64,000 nt of DNA, taken from NCBI RefSeq assembly GCF_037126465.1, contig NW_026999402.1, positions 1,054,001 through 1,118,000 on the forward strand, written 5' to 3'. The stretch comes from Ornithodoros turicata. Lineage: Eukaryota > Arthropoda > Arachnida > Ixodida > Argasidae. The notes beneath the pieces are model-generated. The model ran no database searches. It was not told the origin of the DNA and saw nothing but the letters and a program-made list of their open reading frames with translations. Position 1 is the first letter of the stretch. Every line of letters starts with the position of its first letter. A program made the translations under genes and the position numbers. Positions 19,636 through 31,643 of this stretch are shown in pieces.

Positions 19636-19895
19636 TCGTCGGTGGCGCTGCTGGTGGTGGTGGCGATGGTGATGGTGAAAGTGCTCGCCGTTGTCGGCCT
19701 CACAGAGGTGGGCAACGTTATGACTGACGCCCTGGGGGGGGGGATGTGCGTCCTGGGCCGACTTCTAAGGGAACTGTGCGATCATATGTCTGAAAGCGTC
19801 TGAGGAAAACCCCAGACAGCACAGCCGGTACCGGGATTCGAACCCGTGTACCTCCCAGTCTCAACGTTACATGGCCAGCAAATCTGCATGCCCGC
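19636..19895 (-). mobile_element. tRNA-derived SINE, (CAC)n-tailed type, minus strand
   Basis: Read in reverse it shows the head end with GGGTTCGAATCCCGGTACCG, the body AGACATATGATCGCACAGTT and AAGTCGGCCCAGGACGCA, the 3' end GTCAGTCATAACGTTGCCCA and GTGAGGCCGACAACGGCGAG, and a (CAC)n-like tail. It is the same type as 5383-5637. Confidence 0.85.
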
Positions 19896-21358
19896 TTGTG
19901 CACGTTGAAAATTGAAATTTCCGCTGTCCAATTACGACGAAGAACCCGCGGACCGGTACATAGCTCCCCTTGCGGATGGTGCGGTCAGGATTCTGTATTG
20001 GAGTTGGTGATTATGACACGGTCATTATGCTCTAGTATAGGTCGTGGTGGGGGATTATGACGTGATGGCACTCGTAAGTTTACGAGCACCTCGCGCAAAG
20101 CTCCGTGCTCTATTCGCGTTTTCAGAACGGAATAAATATCGTCCACGATGTTACGTCTTCTAAAAAGGCTCGCCTCTCCACTTCGGCAACCGAGTGAACC
20201 CTTGCGTTTCGTCGCTCCTTTCTGCGGTCGGTCGTCATCCCTGACAAATATAGTTGGAGTCCCTGTTCTATGTCTCCGCTGTTTGCCCGAGAGCAGCCGA
20301 GCGGCCAGCTATCGTTGCGGGCCCAGCTAAATTTAGCGAGGACGTCGACGGCGAAAAAATGCAGCCAGCTGCATTCGCCTCTTCCGCGCCGGAGGACGTT
20401 TTCTTGGGAAGGTACTCGTACGACGGGGAATCGTCAGGAAAAAAAAAAGATCCATTCTGCGGGACGCTCGGCTTGGGTGGTTTGGTGGGAGAATAATACC
20501 GGAAAATAAGGAAAAATGTGGAGTGTGTCTGTTGCATCAACATGGATGCCGCTGCTGCATAGCAGCACATCACTCTAAGATAAAAAGGAGTAACGTAGAA
20601 TAATTTGAGCTAGTTTCTATGGTCCCCTAGATTGGGACTAGTTCCCATTTTAGTCCTCTGACCCCTGAATTGGCTCGCGGAGATTACTGAACTTCGCAAA
20701 TGGGCTTCTGAATGCAACGTAAAAGTATATGCCTTTCACGAATTTGATGGAATAAGGCTAACTTTTGGCAATTTTCGACTCACGCAGAGTACGAAATAGC
20801 GGTTCTTTCTTCATGCTTGAAGCTTGAAATGCAGTTCCCACTCTGACATTCATTTGGTCCCAAAAAAGGAGTAAATTTGCCATTTCTTTTCTTTTTTTTT
20901 CTCTTAGAGTGTACTGATTGCTAACGGAAGGTAGTGACAGAAAAGAACAAGGAATACGTGTAGAAAGATATAAATATGTTGCTCTTGCAGACTGACTGAC
21001 TGACTGACTGACTGCCAAAAGGCTGTGAATGAGTCACTACCTAGAAGGAAGGGATTTATTGGCAAAAAAAAAAGAAAGATAAAAGGGGAAAGGTACCTAG
21101 AAGGATAACGAAAACATCTATAGCACACCGCCTATGTTTGCTTGCTTAATGAGGGGGGGGGTATATTTATTAGACCAAAGAAAAAGAGGAGAAAAGAGGA
21201 AAAAAAAGAGGGGTGAAGGTAAGCCAAACAGGACGTCGGCTTGCTATTCCGCAAAGAAAAAAGAAAAATAAACGAAAGAAGGACTTCGAATGGTCATTTT
21301 ATTTACATTGATTCGTACAGTGTATGAGAAGGCAACAGCTCATTACTATCAGTCAATT
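19896..21358. other. No gene recognised; small presequence-like frame; (ACTG)n
   Basis: A frame at 20148-20330 begins MLRLLKRLASPLRQPSEPLR, Arg-rich and acid-free like a mitochondrial presequence, but nothing downstream supports a gene. An (ACTG)n microsatellite lies at about 20990-21014, and A-rich tracts at 21065 and 21180-21280. Confidence 0.35.
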
Positions 21359-21450
21359 TACAGTCAGCCCTCGACTTACGAATTCCCTCGATTTATGAAT
21401 GATTTCAAGGATCCCAGGAATGTTAACCGTCACGATAAATCGAGGATTGC
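21359..21450 (+). mobile_element. Truncated Tigger-like fragment
   Basis: TA followed by CAGTCAGCCCTCGACTTACG and TCCCTCGATTTATGAATGAT matches the left end of the Tigger remnant at 57207. GATAAATCGAGGATTGCC near 21435 may be a decayed opposite arm. It ends at a long A run. Confidence 0.6.
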
Positions 21451-22319
21451 CCGTAAAAAAAAAAAAAAAAAAAAAAACTTGAATGTGCGCGTTCTGACAT
21501 GATCGAGTTAACGGTTTTGCAAACATAAAGCAGCACTTCTCGAAGCAGATTTACGGGGCCCACATTCCTTCAGGGTGACACCGTTGCTCGTGAGATCGTC
21601 TCTTTCGAGGGGAGACGACAACCCGGAGTGCGACATCCGGACACAGAGGAACTTCCTTCCCGCTTAATTTCACGCATGACGGCCCTCTCGTCGCACATGA
21701 ATCAGATTCTCCGCGAAAAAAAAAAAAAAAGAAAATAAAAAGGGAGAAGAAGAAGAAGAGAAAACACACTTCTGCCTGCGTGGTTTTACGGTATCCCATA
21801 CCGCTCTCTCGAAACAGAGTTATGTCATCGTAGGGGTTCCCCCACTTTCGGAACACCATGCGACAGTCTGTTTCCCTTTTCTTTCAACGTGCGGGTCACT
21901 CGGAAATGAGAAAATCTTACCCCGGGGCTTTGTTTTTGGGGCTGCGTTTGTCTTTCCTCTATATGCTTCGTTCATTTCATTCCGTCTTTCTTTGCCTGGA
22001 ATTTCCGCCATGTGTGCCGTGAAGGCCGTGGTTTGTTGGTGAATCTGTGGTGGCAGTTCCGGCTCACCCACGTGGTGCATTTAACCGGAGAGACATGCGG
22101 TTCTGAGGATCTCTCGGTGTGCGAGAGAGAGAGAAAAAAAAAGAAAAGGTGTACGCTTTCTTGACTTGATTTTTGTTCCGATTCGGGAGTTGCCGTGAGT
22201 TCAACGACCTGTCACTGGGAATCTTTCTTAAATAAATTATATTGTTTTCTTTTTCTTACTCGCGCCCTCTCCTTTTTATCTTCCATCATTCACCGTCCTG
22301 TCCTATTGTGAAGGATGAA
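21451..22319. other. No gene recognised; long A run
   Basis: A run of about 23 A starts near 21455; A/G-rich tracts at 21717-21765. Opposing frames only. Confidence 0.4.
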
Positions 22320-22392
22320 AGTCACTGAAAAGGTTAGCCAGCTGTAGGGATCGAACCCACATCTTCTGGGTTACCGGTCCAGGGCTCTCTTT
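22320..22392 (-). mobile_element. SINE head, tRNA-Thr-like, minus strand
   Basis: The reverse complement reads AGAGCCCTGGACCGGTAACC, AGAAGATGTGGGTTCGATCC and CTACAGCTGGCTAACC, then TTTTCAGTGACTTTCATCCT, matching 3635-3715. The shared body does not follow. Confidence 0.7.
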
Positions 22393-22465
22393 TAGGCTTT
22401 GTTTGTATATGTTCCTTCTATGTTGTTCCACCCTCAGAAAATCAGTTTCTCTCTTGTCCTATTGT
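22393..22465 (+). repeat. Short dispersed element M (ATGTTGTTCC-type)
   Basis: GGCTTTGTTTGTATATGTTC, CTTCTATGTTGTTCCACC and CTCAGAAAATCAGTT match 48834-48890 and, in shorter form, 55432-55495, 62721-62768 and 62985-63025. Confidence 0.6.
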
Positions 22466-23563
22466 GAACGTGACTCTTGTTTGGAATCTTCCTTGCAGCA
22501 GATACCCATTTCTTCCAAGGGTTCCTCTTGTCGAAGACAGTCTGATACAGTGACCTGCGCGCTTTAATGGACTCGATGACTGTGAATGGTTGAAGTACGG
22601 CAATCATTTGTATTTTGCGATCCAGCCTCAGAACAGTCAGTTTCCATCATGTTGATGTTGAATGGACGAGAACAGCGTTGTCAACGACGCTTCTTGACGA
22701 AGTCTACCCTAATCTTTAGTACGGGTTAACACCGCCAATAACAGGACGATTTGAATCACCGTACTTCGCCGGCTCAGACTGAACGTCCCATTCCCAACGT
22801 GTCTTCATAACATTGGTGCTACCAAAGTGCATTACCTTTGACGTGAGAGGCGCTTAGGAAAAATCTTTCCAGGAGAGTACTGTAAGCAATACTGTTCGAC
22901 CATATTCCAAGACACGGTCCAGCAACGCAGACCGCAGAAGATATGAGACAAGATCATATTATGATAGAACACGGTCGCTTTCGTACGTGCCGGGAGGCGA
23001 CAATGAGGCGAACCAACCCTTTGACAATCCTCGATGTGTTGGGTGACTGACATGCACTCTATCGAAAGAAAACGGCCTTTGAGGGGTAGACATAATTTTA
23101 ACATCTTATTGGCGATGTTGTTTTACGTAATAGACTTTTTCACTTGTATATTTTTCCCTACTACTATCATCATCATGATTCACCTAGCTGTTTTCGTAAA
23201 ATGGTGAGGTTTGATTTTTCTGCTAATCAGTCTCTCGCGTAAAACGGATCGAACGGATGTCGTAGTGTATAAATCATGGTAGTACCATCGCGCTAACTGA
23301 CCTATAATACATACGATGTATTCACACGAGTGGCATCCGTGTGGAATATTCTAGTGGAAGAAAGTAAGAGAGAGACAGAAAAAAAAAATGCTCACGGGGC
23401 AGAAGCTTCCCTCCGCCGCGTGTCATGTCGTGCATTCGCACGGTGGCGTGCGTGGAGTGCTGTGTAGCAGACGACAGTCTTTTTCTGTCGTCTGCCACGG
23501 AATATCTTGCTGCAGCGTTGCAAGATTTTCCCCGGTTAGCAGGTTAGCAGTGCCAACACCACA
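22466..23563. other. No gene recognised
   Basis: Mixed sequence with a CATCAT run at 23166-23175 and an A run at 23381-23389. The minus frame 22832-23104 resembles nothing known. Confidence 0.45.
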
Positions 23564-24514
23564 TACGAGGGGCGTTTAAGTCATCCCGGGACTTTTCATT
23601 TTTCGCAAAAGTAAAATGAACTTACAGGCGAGAAATTAGTTTTATTTTTCAACGTAATCTCCAGCTGCACTAATGCACTTGTCCCAGCGTTTCACGAGGG
23701 CTTGGATGCCAGCAGCGTAGAAATCCTTACCAGCGCGTAGCAGCCATGATCGGACCGCATTCTTGACCTCGTCGTCGCAGCTGAAGTGGCGGCCCCCAAA
23801 GAACGCCTTCAGTGGCCTGAAGAGATGGAAATCGCTGGGAGCGAGGTCTGGACTGTAAGGGGGATGTGGCAGCAACTCCCAGTCAAGTTCCTGTAAGGTG
23901 CGTGTCGTGTGATGCGCGGTATGCGGGCGTGCATTGTCCTGTAGGAGGAGGACTCCTTGGTGATGAGGCCCGGCCGATTTTGCTTCAGCGCCTTATGCAC
24001 ACCCCTGGGAACCTGGCAGTAATATGCACTATTGATGGTGGTACCACTGGGCAGAAAATCAACATGAATAACGCCAGCCTTGTCCCAGAAAACCGTGGCC
24101 ATGACCTTACCTGCAGACGGGGTGCTTCGGAACTTCTTGGGAGCTGGCGAGCCCGGATGCTTCCACTGTTTTGATGCGCGTTTAGACTCAGGAGTGAAAT
24201 GCTATGCCGCTCAAACGCTTTGCTGCGGCTAAGTGTTTCGTGGCCATACTGAGCCTGAAGTCTTCTGTGGATTTCAGATGACTTTACGCCTTCATTCACG
24301 AGAAACTTCGTGGCAATTCGCTGTTCGATGTGCGCGCTCACCTCGTTGTCGGCCATCTTGTCCAGCACGTGTCTTCTATTTTGCACAAACTTTGGACCAC
24401 CACGTGGTGAACGCGGAGGCCTGTCGCGTGTGAAAATGACGAAAAAGAAGTAGCGCGAGCCATTTGTACACTCAGGAGACAGGAGGTCCCGGTTTGACTT
24501 GAACACCCCTCGTA
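23564..24514 (-). mobile_element. mariner element, internally deleted
   Basis: Terminal repeats CGAGGGGCGTTTAAGTCATC (from 23566) and, on the other strand, CGAGGGGTGTTCAAGTCAAA (from 24512) both continue into CCGGGAC and are flanked by TA (23564-23565, 24513-24514). The 947-bp length is short of the usual 1.3 kb, matching the deletion seen in the transposase. Confidence 0.93.
23642..24356 (-). pseudogene. mariner transposase remnant (DD34D), broken
   Basis: The minus-strand frame starts at ATG 24356 with MADNEVSAHIEQRIATKFLV, a mariner HTH N-terminus, to SRSKAFER, then jumps to HFTPESKRASKQWKHP. The stretch that should carry the rest of the DNA-binding domain and the first catalytic Asp (GDETW region) is missing. 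MATVFWDKAGVIHVDFLPSG follows in another frame. A further frame change near 23960-23990 leads to DNARPHTAHHT (second Asp near 23936) and PYSPDLAPSDFHLF (third Asp near 23831), with 34 residues between these two, as in DD34D. The stop is at 23642. The enzyme cannot be active. Confidence 0.92.
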
Positions 24515-24559
24515 GATAGAAAAAGCCTGCTTACTCGTCGACATGACGGAACAACTAAG

Positions 24560-24640
24560 AGTCATCCAATCAGGATCGTGTTTTCAACGGCGGGAACCAA
24601 TCGCGAACGTGCTTTCAGCGGTCGTAGCCATGGAGACGAG
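24560..24640 (+). promoter_or_regulatory. Candidate promoter patch: two CCAAT boxes and an X-box-like site
   Basis: CATCCAATCAGG at about 24563 and AACCAATCGC at about 24596 are CCAAT boxes. GTAGCCATGGAGAC at 24624-24637 is close to the RFX X-box consensus (GTNRCC, spacer, RGYAAC) but with GGAGAC as the second half. It lies just outside the mariner. No downstream gene is visible. Confidence 0.25.
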
Positions 24641-26599
24641 CCACCGTCGTCTGCGAGTAGCGATTGAACGTCACGCGTACTAAATGGGGAAAACTTTTAA
24701 ATAAAGCGCATCCCGGTCCCATATCTTTCTCAAAAGCGTGTTGCACTTTTTGTCTACAGATTCAGGTCTGCAGGTTCCAAGTTATAGTTGCAATCATTTT
24801 GCGAGTTCTTGAGTGCTGACTTTATATGTCCGCCATTTTCCCATGCATCCAAGTTTCCCATGTTTCCAAGGTCGCCATTTTCCAATGTATTTGTTCCAAT
24901 CCCGATGCGTGCAATGCCGGAGGCCGCCCTTAGATACCCCATTGTTACCAGACGTTGGCTTGCGTTGCATTGTAGCGCGCTAAAGATCCAGTTGAAGCAC
25001 AATCCAAGCCAGGCCAAGTCACCGAAGGAGAAATGGACGACTGCGCCTGCGGCGCCTGGTACGACAGGTACGCTATGTGATGCACGCAGCCGTGCACTAG
25101 ATCCTTCCGATCGCTCAGCACGTTTAAAAACGGGACCAAAAAGTGAAACACGACACAGAAAGTTGTTATACGCGTTTTATTTGGACATATAAAGACTAGA
25201 TTCATTCGCAGAAACAACAAAAACATTTTGCCGCTAAACTTAGCGCGCTGAAGTGATCCGGAACGGCAACAGTGGGGTATCTAGTGGCGGCTTTCTTCGT
25301 TGACGCTTTTCCGAGGTGAGTTTGGGGGACCTGATTTCACACGTTCCGCCGGTGTACTCTGAAGAATATATATATATATATATCACATACACTATTATGG
25401 GTTAAGAGCTGTCAGCCATATGAGCTACGTAAAAAGGCCGGAACGTCGTAAGAAATGATAACTGAATGTCGTGGAAGATTCTTCGCGCGGATTATATGCG
25501 AAGGTAAAGGTGGTCAGGAATGAGCAGTGCATCGAAGCACCTCCGAGTGACGCGATATTTATGGCATCGTAGAAGAGAGTTGCGAGGACGCGGGTGATGG
25601 CATAATCCGGATTACTAGAGGCTGCGCTTAGCCTCGATAGTGCATCGCAGAGGTTATCAGTCCTATTCCAGTTCGCGCAGCATGATCACTATGTATGCCA
25701 GCCTTGTACGTTGCCATATTGCGTACGTTGCCGTACTATGGCCATAGGGCGGTCGTGCTGTCTGCATCTCGACTGTCCCTCGACGTTTCCCGTATGGACG
25801 GTTGCGCCTTGGAACGTGTTAAACTTTTCTTTGAGAGAGGGATGGTTTTTTTAGGAGGGTCGCTTCTTAATATCGGGTAATGTTCTAAAATTATTCGTGC
25901 TGATGTCGGAAACAAACGACTAAAAGGGACAGATTGAACTCTCCACACGACGAATTCGGCTACACGTATCAACAGACCTCCCCACCCACCCCACCCACCT
26001 TTCAAAAAGAAGGCGAAAGACAACGCTACTGACACCAGACCAAACAACCGGTCCGCATAGCACACAATGATGGCACACGGTCCTAGTAAACTGTCTTCCA
26101 TGCGCTACTCTGTATAAAAGTCACAAGCGCAGACAAGCCATGCACCCAGCACTTTTACCTGGTCAAAGTTTAGATTGTCTAATTGGTCGAGAGCTCCTCG
26201 TGGTAGCTTGTCGCTTCCTGTATAGTACTATTATTGGTGCAGTTTCATGTAACAGTTTTTTTTTGTTTTTTTTTGCCTTGCATTGGAGCCATCTACACCT
26301 TTCAACAATAATTACTTTATTTCTTTAGTATGATTGGGGTGTTATATCGCATGAAAAACCTTTGTTTTGCTTTGCCACATATTACTTTCGTCCGCACAAC
26401 TTTGATGAAATTAGATACGACACAGATTTGAGATAGATTGTATTAATTGCGTTATATATTAATTATATTACATTAATCGGAGTACCCCGTGTTCTGAACG
26501 AGCATCGCGTTAAGTATTTCGATGGAGGGCTGTGGCATCCATACACGCTAGTCAGTGTTTTCTTTTTCTTTTTGTTATTAACGTTGATACTGCTCCTCA
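24641..26599. other. No gene recognised; (AT)n microsatellite
   Basis: An (AT)n run lies at about 25363-25383. A repeated GCGTACGTTGCC-like motif is at 25700-25730. Frames on both strands, including 24788-25192, match nothing known. Confidence 0.4.
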
Positions 26600-26720
26600 A
26601 ATAGGACGTCGCCAGGCGTTCGCGCCGGCCGGAAGCGACGTCATTGGTGCCACCCGACCGGAAGTGCAGGGCGAGCGAGCGAGCGGCGTCAGCTGTTTGA
26701 CCAATTTACGCGTCTAAATT
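26600..26720. promoter_or_regulatory. CpG-rich patch with ETS-, CRE- and CCAAT-like motifs
   Basis: CCGGAAG occurs twice (about 26628 and 26660), with GACGTCATTGG between them (a CRE-like core with an inverted CCAAT). GCGAGCGAGCGAGCGGCG follows. This combination resembles metazoan housekeeping promoters. No coding exon is recognisable nearby. Confidence 0.3.
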
Positions 26721-28522
26721 GATACTAATGTGTTGTCACACACCCGGTAGCCCAGCTTATTGTGTGAACGATGTTGGCTGCGACGCCTTTTTTCATCAAT
26801 TCACGGCGGCTGCCGCGGAGACCGACTTGTACTTAGTTTCGCTCCGAAAACGCGCGCGTTCAGCGCGCCCTCTGTGACGGACAGACTGAGGAAATGTATC
26901 TGTCGCGGGAACTTCATTTCATGTGCGTTGTGTCAGCTGTGAGAAAAATGTTGTTCCGAAGACAGGTGTGCTCCTCTGTAACGTGGCCGGGCTTATTGCG
27001 CCATGCCAAGTATTCGGCATTCGCTGATGACAAAGGTCTTGTTCCTTTTTGCGCTCTAGATCCACTTGGTTTTGGTTTCGGTTTCGGCTCGTTTCCGTAG
27101 CAAAATTTGGCGACGGATATTTCAGCGGACTGGCACGTTCCAGGATTTCTTTAAAAAACCGCGATTGACTCCAATTCTGCAACAGCACAATTCCCGAGAC
27201 CGGCTTGTATGCTGCTAGAAGTTACTTTTTTAATAAACAGTCTGTATCAGTAAAGAAAATGACTATACTATGCTTAACGAAAAAAAAACTACGTAAAATG
27301 TAAAATGCGTTTTATGGTGGAATGAGGTAAAGCCGACATGCGCCTTCTCTTTCTGGCAAAAAATAAAAAAAATAAATAAAAAGTATCTAAATTTCGGAGC
27401 GCAATTCCAGATATCAAATTTGGTTTTGATTAGAAAATTCGGTATACATAAATGCGGTTGATCGCATATTTTTTTCGTAGCAGGCTTTGCCTACGACTTT
27501 CTCAAAAGAGGAAGAGAGGCTGGTGGGCTATATCGGGAAAGTGCGTTCTTAGTGACTCGTCTTATCACTTTCCCAAGTGGCGTATATGTGTGGCATGGCC
27601 GGATGTGTTACGCCACCACCATCTGATGTGCTACTGCCAACTTACCGAAGCCCAGCGTGTCCGCAACACCGAGGGTCACGACGGGTATACTCTTTTTTGG
27701 GCTTACAGCGCTGCCATGTTCGCTGCCTCTCTTGACTTGTTTTATGGCAGGCCCGTCCTTCCCTTGGCGGAACCTGTTCTGCTGTTGTGGCAGGTGAAGA
27801 ATATAGTTTGTGCCAGTGATTTCTCTGCTAGTGTGCGCTTTTTTGGTCTTTTGCTTTTTTGATCTTCCGCAAGTCCCACGACTGTTCGGCTGTTGAGCCG
27901 CTGATTTATCAGCTGGGCGGGTTGGCTTTATTTGTTGTTGTTTTTAGAAAATCTTAATTCTGTAGGATTCAGTTCATTTTTACTGATGTTTTAGCCGCTC
28001 ATTGTGCTGAAGGTATACACTGCAATTAAGCAGGCTTTCGGTATCGCGGTCAGCCTCGAAGGTTTGGAGACGCCAAGGAAGGCTGCGTGTCTTGTTCCCT
28101 TCTATCTGAATGTATTCTAGCTAACGAAAGTACCGAACAAAACGGAGCTTCACCTACCGGAATGAAAGCCAGCCCACGGCCGTGACTAAAAAAATAAAAT
28201 AAAATATATCGTTGCGCACGGGACGTAATATGTTAGCACCCCCGTTCTAAGTTGTAAATATAAATTACGAGCGTGAAGCGGTGGACAAAGATGACCTGAC
28301 AACGTTAAGAAAGGCAGTTCTGAAATGAGATCGACGTCGTTTAATTTTACGGCATCAACTTCGTTTGCCCATTGAGAGTGGACGAATTTCAATTCTGAAC
28401 AACACGCGGTGACGATGGCTCGGTAAATTTTCCACATGGTGTCCTGCTCAGTGCCTCAGGACACGCTGGGCACTATGTGATGCGAAGTGAGGAGGTGATG
28501 GGTGCATAATGACCCAAGTCCT
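26721..28522. other. No gene recognised
   Basis: A 136-codon frame at 27452-27862 and smaller ones match no family. A/T-rich tracts at 27280-27390 and 28188-28210. Confidence 0.4.
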
Positions 28523-28562
28523 AAACGTAGAACCTGTCTAGTGGTGGTGGTGGTGGTGGTGT
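28523..28562. repeat. (GGT)n microsatellite
   Basis: Seven or so GGT units between two TCTAGTG motifs; the motif pair makes a short direct repeat around the run. Confidence 0.85.
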
Positions 28563-30234
28563 CTAGTGTTTCTCTTGTAACCGTTCCTTTCCATTAAGTA
28601 ACTAGTCTATTTTCTGCGAACACGAATAGGGTTTATTGACATGACGTCGTCTGCAAGAGAGCGCCACTGTGGCTAAGTGTTGATTGTTCAGGCCTTCACC
28701 CACATCGCATTCACCGTATATTTGGTTTCAAATTTATTGTGCTGTGCGAACATTATTTGGACCACATCAAAGTAATTTTCATGTTTTCAACTTTAAAACA
28801 GCCTTTTAAATAGCGTATGAGAGCGAACGAAAACCAGAACAAACACTACGAGGGACGTACAGCATGGCGGCGGTTTCGCCTTTTCGAAGCTAGTGTCCTC
28901 TGGAGGGGTGACGTCAAACTGGGGGCCAGCGAAGTGTGTAAGAAGCTAGACGTGCTCGCGTTCTCGTCGGAAACAGCTGAACTCTCCTCGCTGACCCTCA
29001 AGGACGACTGGCACACACACGCACTTTATATACTTCGCTGTTTCGCACGTTATAGCGAATTAAGTTAACGAACCTTCCCTTCCTGCTCCTTACATTCTCC
29101 CCGGTCAACATGCCGCCAGTCTAGGCTGGCCCGTCTACCCGCCCTTTCCCCTAGTAATTGACCACGTGATGCATCAGAAGCTGTCCTGCAGTGTTTGCAC
29201 TTGGCACTTAGGCGCACCGCGAGAGTGAAGGCCAACTTGTAGGGGTGTACATCGAAATAAACTGATCGAAATCCTCGATGCAAAATAAAGTACTGTAAAT
29301 GTTATCTGATGATAAAATGCGCAGTCGCGCGCGGGAAACTGTCAACGGCGAACTTAGACTAACCTGGACATACAGATGCAAACACCGAACTTGGACTGAC
29401 CTTATAACAGACTAACCAGTGTGCTGTTCCGTCGTGTCCGCCCTACGAAGCCTAACGGCCGCTAAAATGTGACTTTCGTTCGCTAAATCGACATGGACAG
29501 AAATCGAAAACCGCGAATTTGAGTGGTTAAATAGTGCATGATCATAGCGTTTTTAAACGTGGCATATCATTTTACGAAGCAATCGAGCATTCTCCTTGAT
29601 TCTTCTTGTTTCGAGAGCGTGAATTTCGAGATGGGGGATTTCGCAACCGGGAATATCGAGGTCCTCCTACTTGTAGCACGTACGAGCCGTTATAACGCAA
29701 GTGGATTATTTTACGAAGCAGTTAAACAAGCGGAATTTCGCGTCAATCTGATCAAGTCTATCGACGAAATTGTGAAACATATCTACAATCACCGAAGGCT
29801 AGGAGAAGCGTTCAGTTGTACGACTTGTGTCTTTCGCCGTCGTAACCAGGGTATCACTCGATTATCAGTTTCGATAATCGAGTGATGTTCGTTTTATATA
29901 CGTGTTTCTGATTATCATTCTCTTTCCGTTGAAACCGGGTAAACCGGGTAGACGAATATTCCACCGACGCATGTCTGTCATGTTTATTTTATTTATGTTT
30001 TGGCTGTTCAGACAAGTTTCAAGAGATATGCCGTGAACTGAAAGACGGGACTTGACGTGTCGGTACTATACCCCGACGCTTCGAAGTGTCGGCCCCAGAC
30101 GTTCGAGCCTCATCCCCATCGGCATCATACACATGTGACGCAAATAAACGCATCGGATGCGTTGAGACGAGAAGGTACTCGAAAGGTACTCAAAAATGAC
30201 TTACCACTGATCAGGTAGAACATTCATCCTCAGA
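28563..30234. other. No gene recognised; hairpin at 29851-29885
   Basis: CACTCGATTATC and GATAATCGAGTG form a perfect 12-bp stem with a 6-base loop at about 29853-29883. A 115-codon frame (29538-29885) ends within it and resembles no known protein. GGTGACGTCA, a CRE-like site, is at about 28916. AAACCGGGT is directly repeated at about 29932. Confidence 0.4.
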
Positions 30235-30478
30235 CCGAAGCAGCGCAATATCGTGGCTGAATATTGGCTGGACATTGGCAATACTGGTACAATATTAGCC
30301 CAGTATTCATATAGACTAAGCGAAAGACGTGATAGGACAACCGGTGTTGTCCTGATGTCAAGGAGCAGTTTTCCTTCTCTTCTTCTCCCGTCTCTGTCCT
30401 GCCTGCTGCTTGTTTCGCTGCTGCACCAGCATTGCCGATACGCAGCCAATATTGCGCCAGGATATCGTGCTGCCTGGG
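30235..30478. mobile_element. Inverted-repeat MITE, CCAGGCAGCACGATATC type
   Basis: Left arm GAAGCAGCGCAATATCGTGG, AATATTGGCTGGACATTGGC and AATACTGGT is mirrored on the right by ACCAGCATTGCCGATACGC, CAATATTGCGCCAGGATATC and GTGCTGCCTGGG. The arms are about 60 bp. The ends resemble the AAGCAGCACAAT ends of the elements at 31491 and 59192, suggesting one superfamily. Confidence 0.75.
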
Positions 30479-31490
30479 GAGCGACATTAAACTCTCCGTT
30501 TCATAATAGATGCTTGTCGGTGCAGCATGCGAGGCGTTTCGTTATGCCCTTGGAGCGGAGGCTCCTGACCTTCTGCGCTGAGCGACATGGAGAGCAAGAA
30601 TTAAGTACAGGCTTTCATCCGTTATAGACAAGTCTGGTGCGATCGGATGTGTGCGTGATGTCAGGCCTGGGGGCTGATCAGAGCGCTGGATGAGCGTGGC
30701 CGAACTTCCTCCTTCTACCTATTGACTGACAAACCACAGGTTGCCCCGGCAAGTTTTGCTTCCGTCCGATGACGTGCATGTGTAGGGTTGACGTCCGAGA
30801 CGGCGCCTCTCTGTATGCAGCACGGAGGACTACAACTCGCTGCTTCGAGGAACGATTCGAGGATGGACGGATTTAAAAAAAAAGCAATATCATCAGTCAC
30901 TATAGAGGCGTTATCGCATTTCGTGTGGTGGAAGGATTTGCAAGAGGCAATTTAAGGTCCTTGTGTATGATGGCTTTCTCAGAGGACGAAGCCAGTCCTC
31001 GCGCTCATCTCTGCGCTCTCTGTTCCAGACTTTGCTGAGGTCACGTGACTTTGTTTACATGTCGTTTTACCGCTTACCGACATATTTCTGTCGTCATAAA
31101 GCCAAGAGACGAACGCATTTTTTTTTTTTTCAGCGTAAAGTATGTGGTGCTTCTTCCGCAACAGAGTAGCCCATTTGTCCTTACTTTAAGTACATGGCAT
31201 CGGCTCAGTGAGCCTTAACGCGCGGTCGTCATCACATCTTTGTAAGTCGTCTACAGTACGAGGCCTTATGTGCAAAACTGCGCGTTTTTCTGCGAGATTA
31301 TCGGATAAAAATAACTACCGTGGTCGAAAGACATCTAAAACGTCGCGCAGAAACGGCATCCGCATTGTTTACAAACTGTTTGGCCGCCGATCACGGGCGC
31401 GGCCATCTTGAAGGTCACGTGTGCCTTGATACTTGCTGTGACGCGCGACCAGGACCTGTCCAGGATGCATTGCGGTCGCCGAGCACGCTT
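30479..31490. other. No gene recognised
   Basis: Opposing short frames. A YY1-like GCGGCCATCTTGAA is at about 31399. T run at 31118-31130. Confidence 0.4.
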
Positions 31491-31643
31491 CCCAAGCAGC
31501 ACAATGTACTGAAAGTCGAGTGCAATAGGGGTGGACGGTATGTGTCTTATCGGTGTTCCTTAGTTTCACGAGTCCGTTCAAGGCCTTCCACTTACCCGTC
31601 CACCCTTATTGCACCCGACTTTCAGTACATTTTGCTGCTTGGG
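31491..31643. mobile_element. Palindromic MITE (CCCAAGCAGCACAATGTACT termini)
   Basis: CCCAAGCAGCACAATGTACT and AAAGTCGAGTGCAATAGGGG at the left are mirrored by CCCTTATTGCACCCGACTTT and AGTACATTTTGCTGCTTGGG at the right. It is 153 bp with no coding sequence. No convincing target duplication is visible. It is the reference copy for the split element at 5314-5672. Confidence 0.85.

Noticed and set aside
21455..21478. Poly(A) tail of a processed pseudogene
   Set aside because: The sequence upstream is a Tigger fragment, with no spliced coding sequence and no target duplication found.
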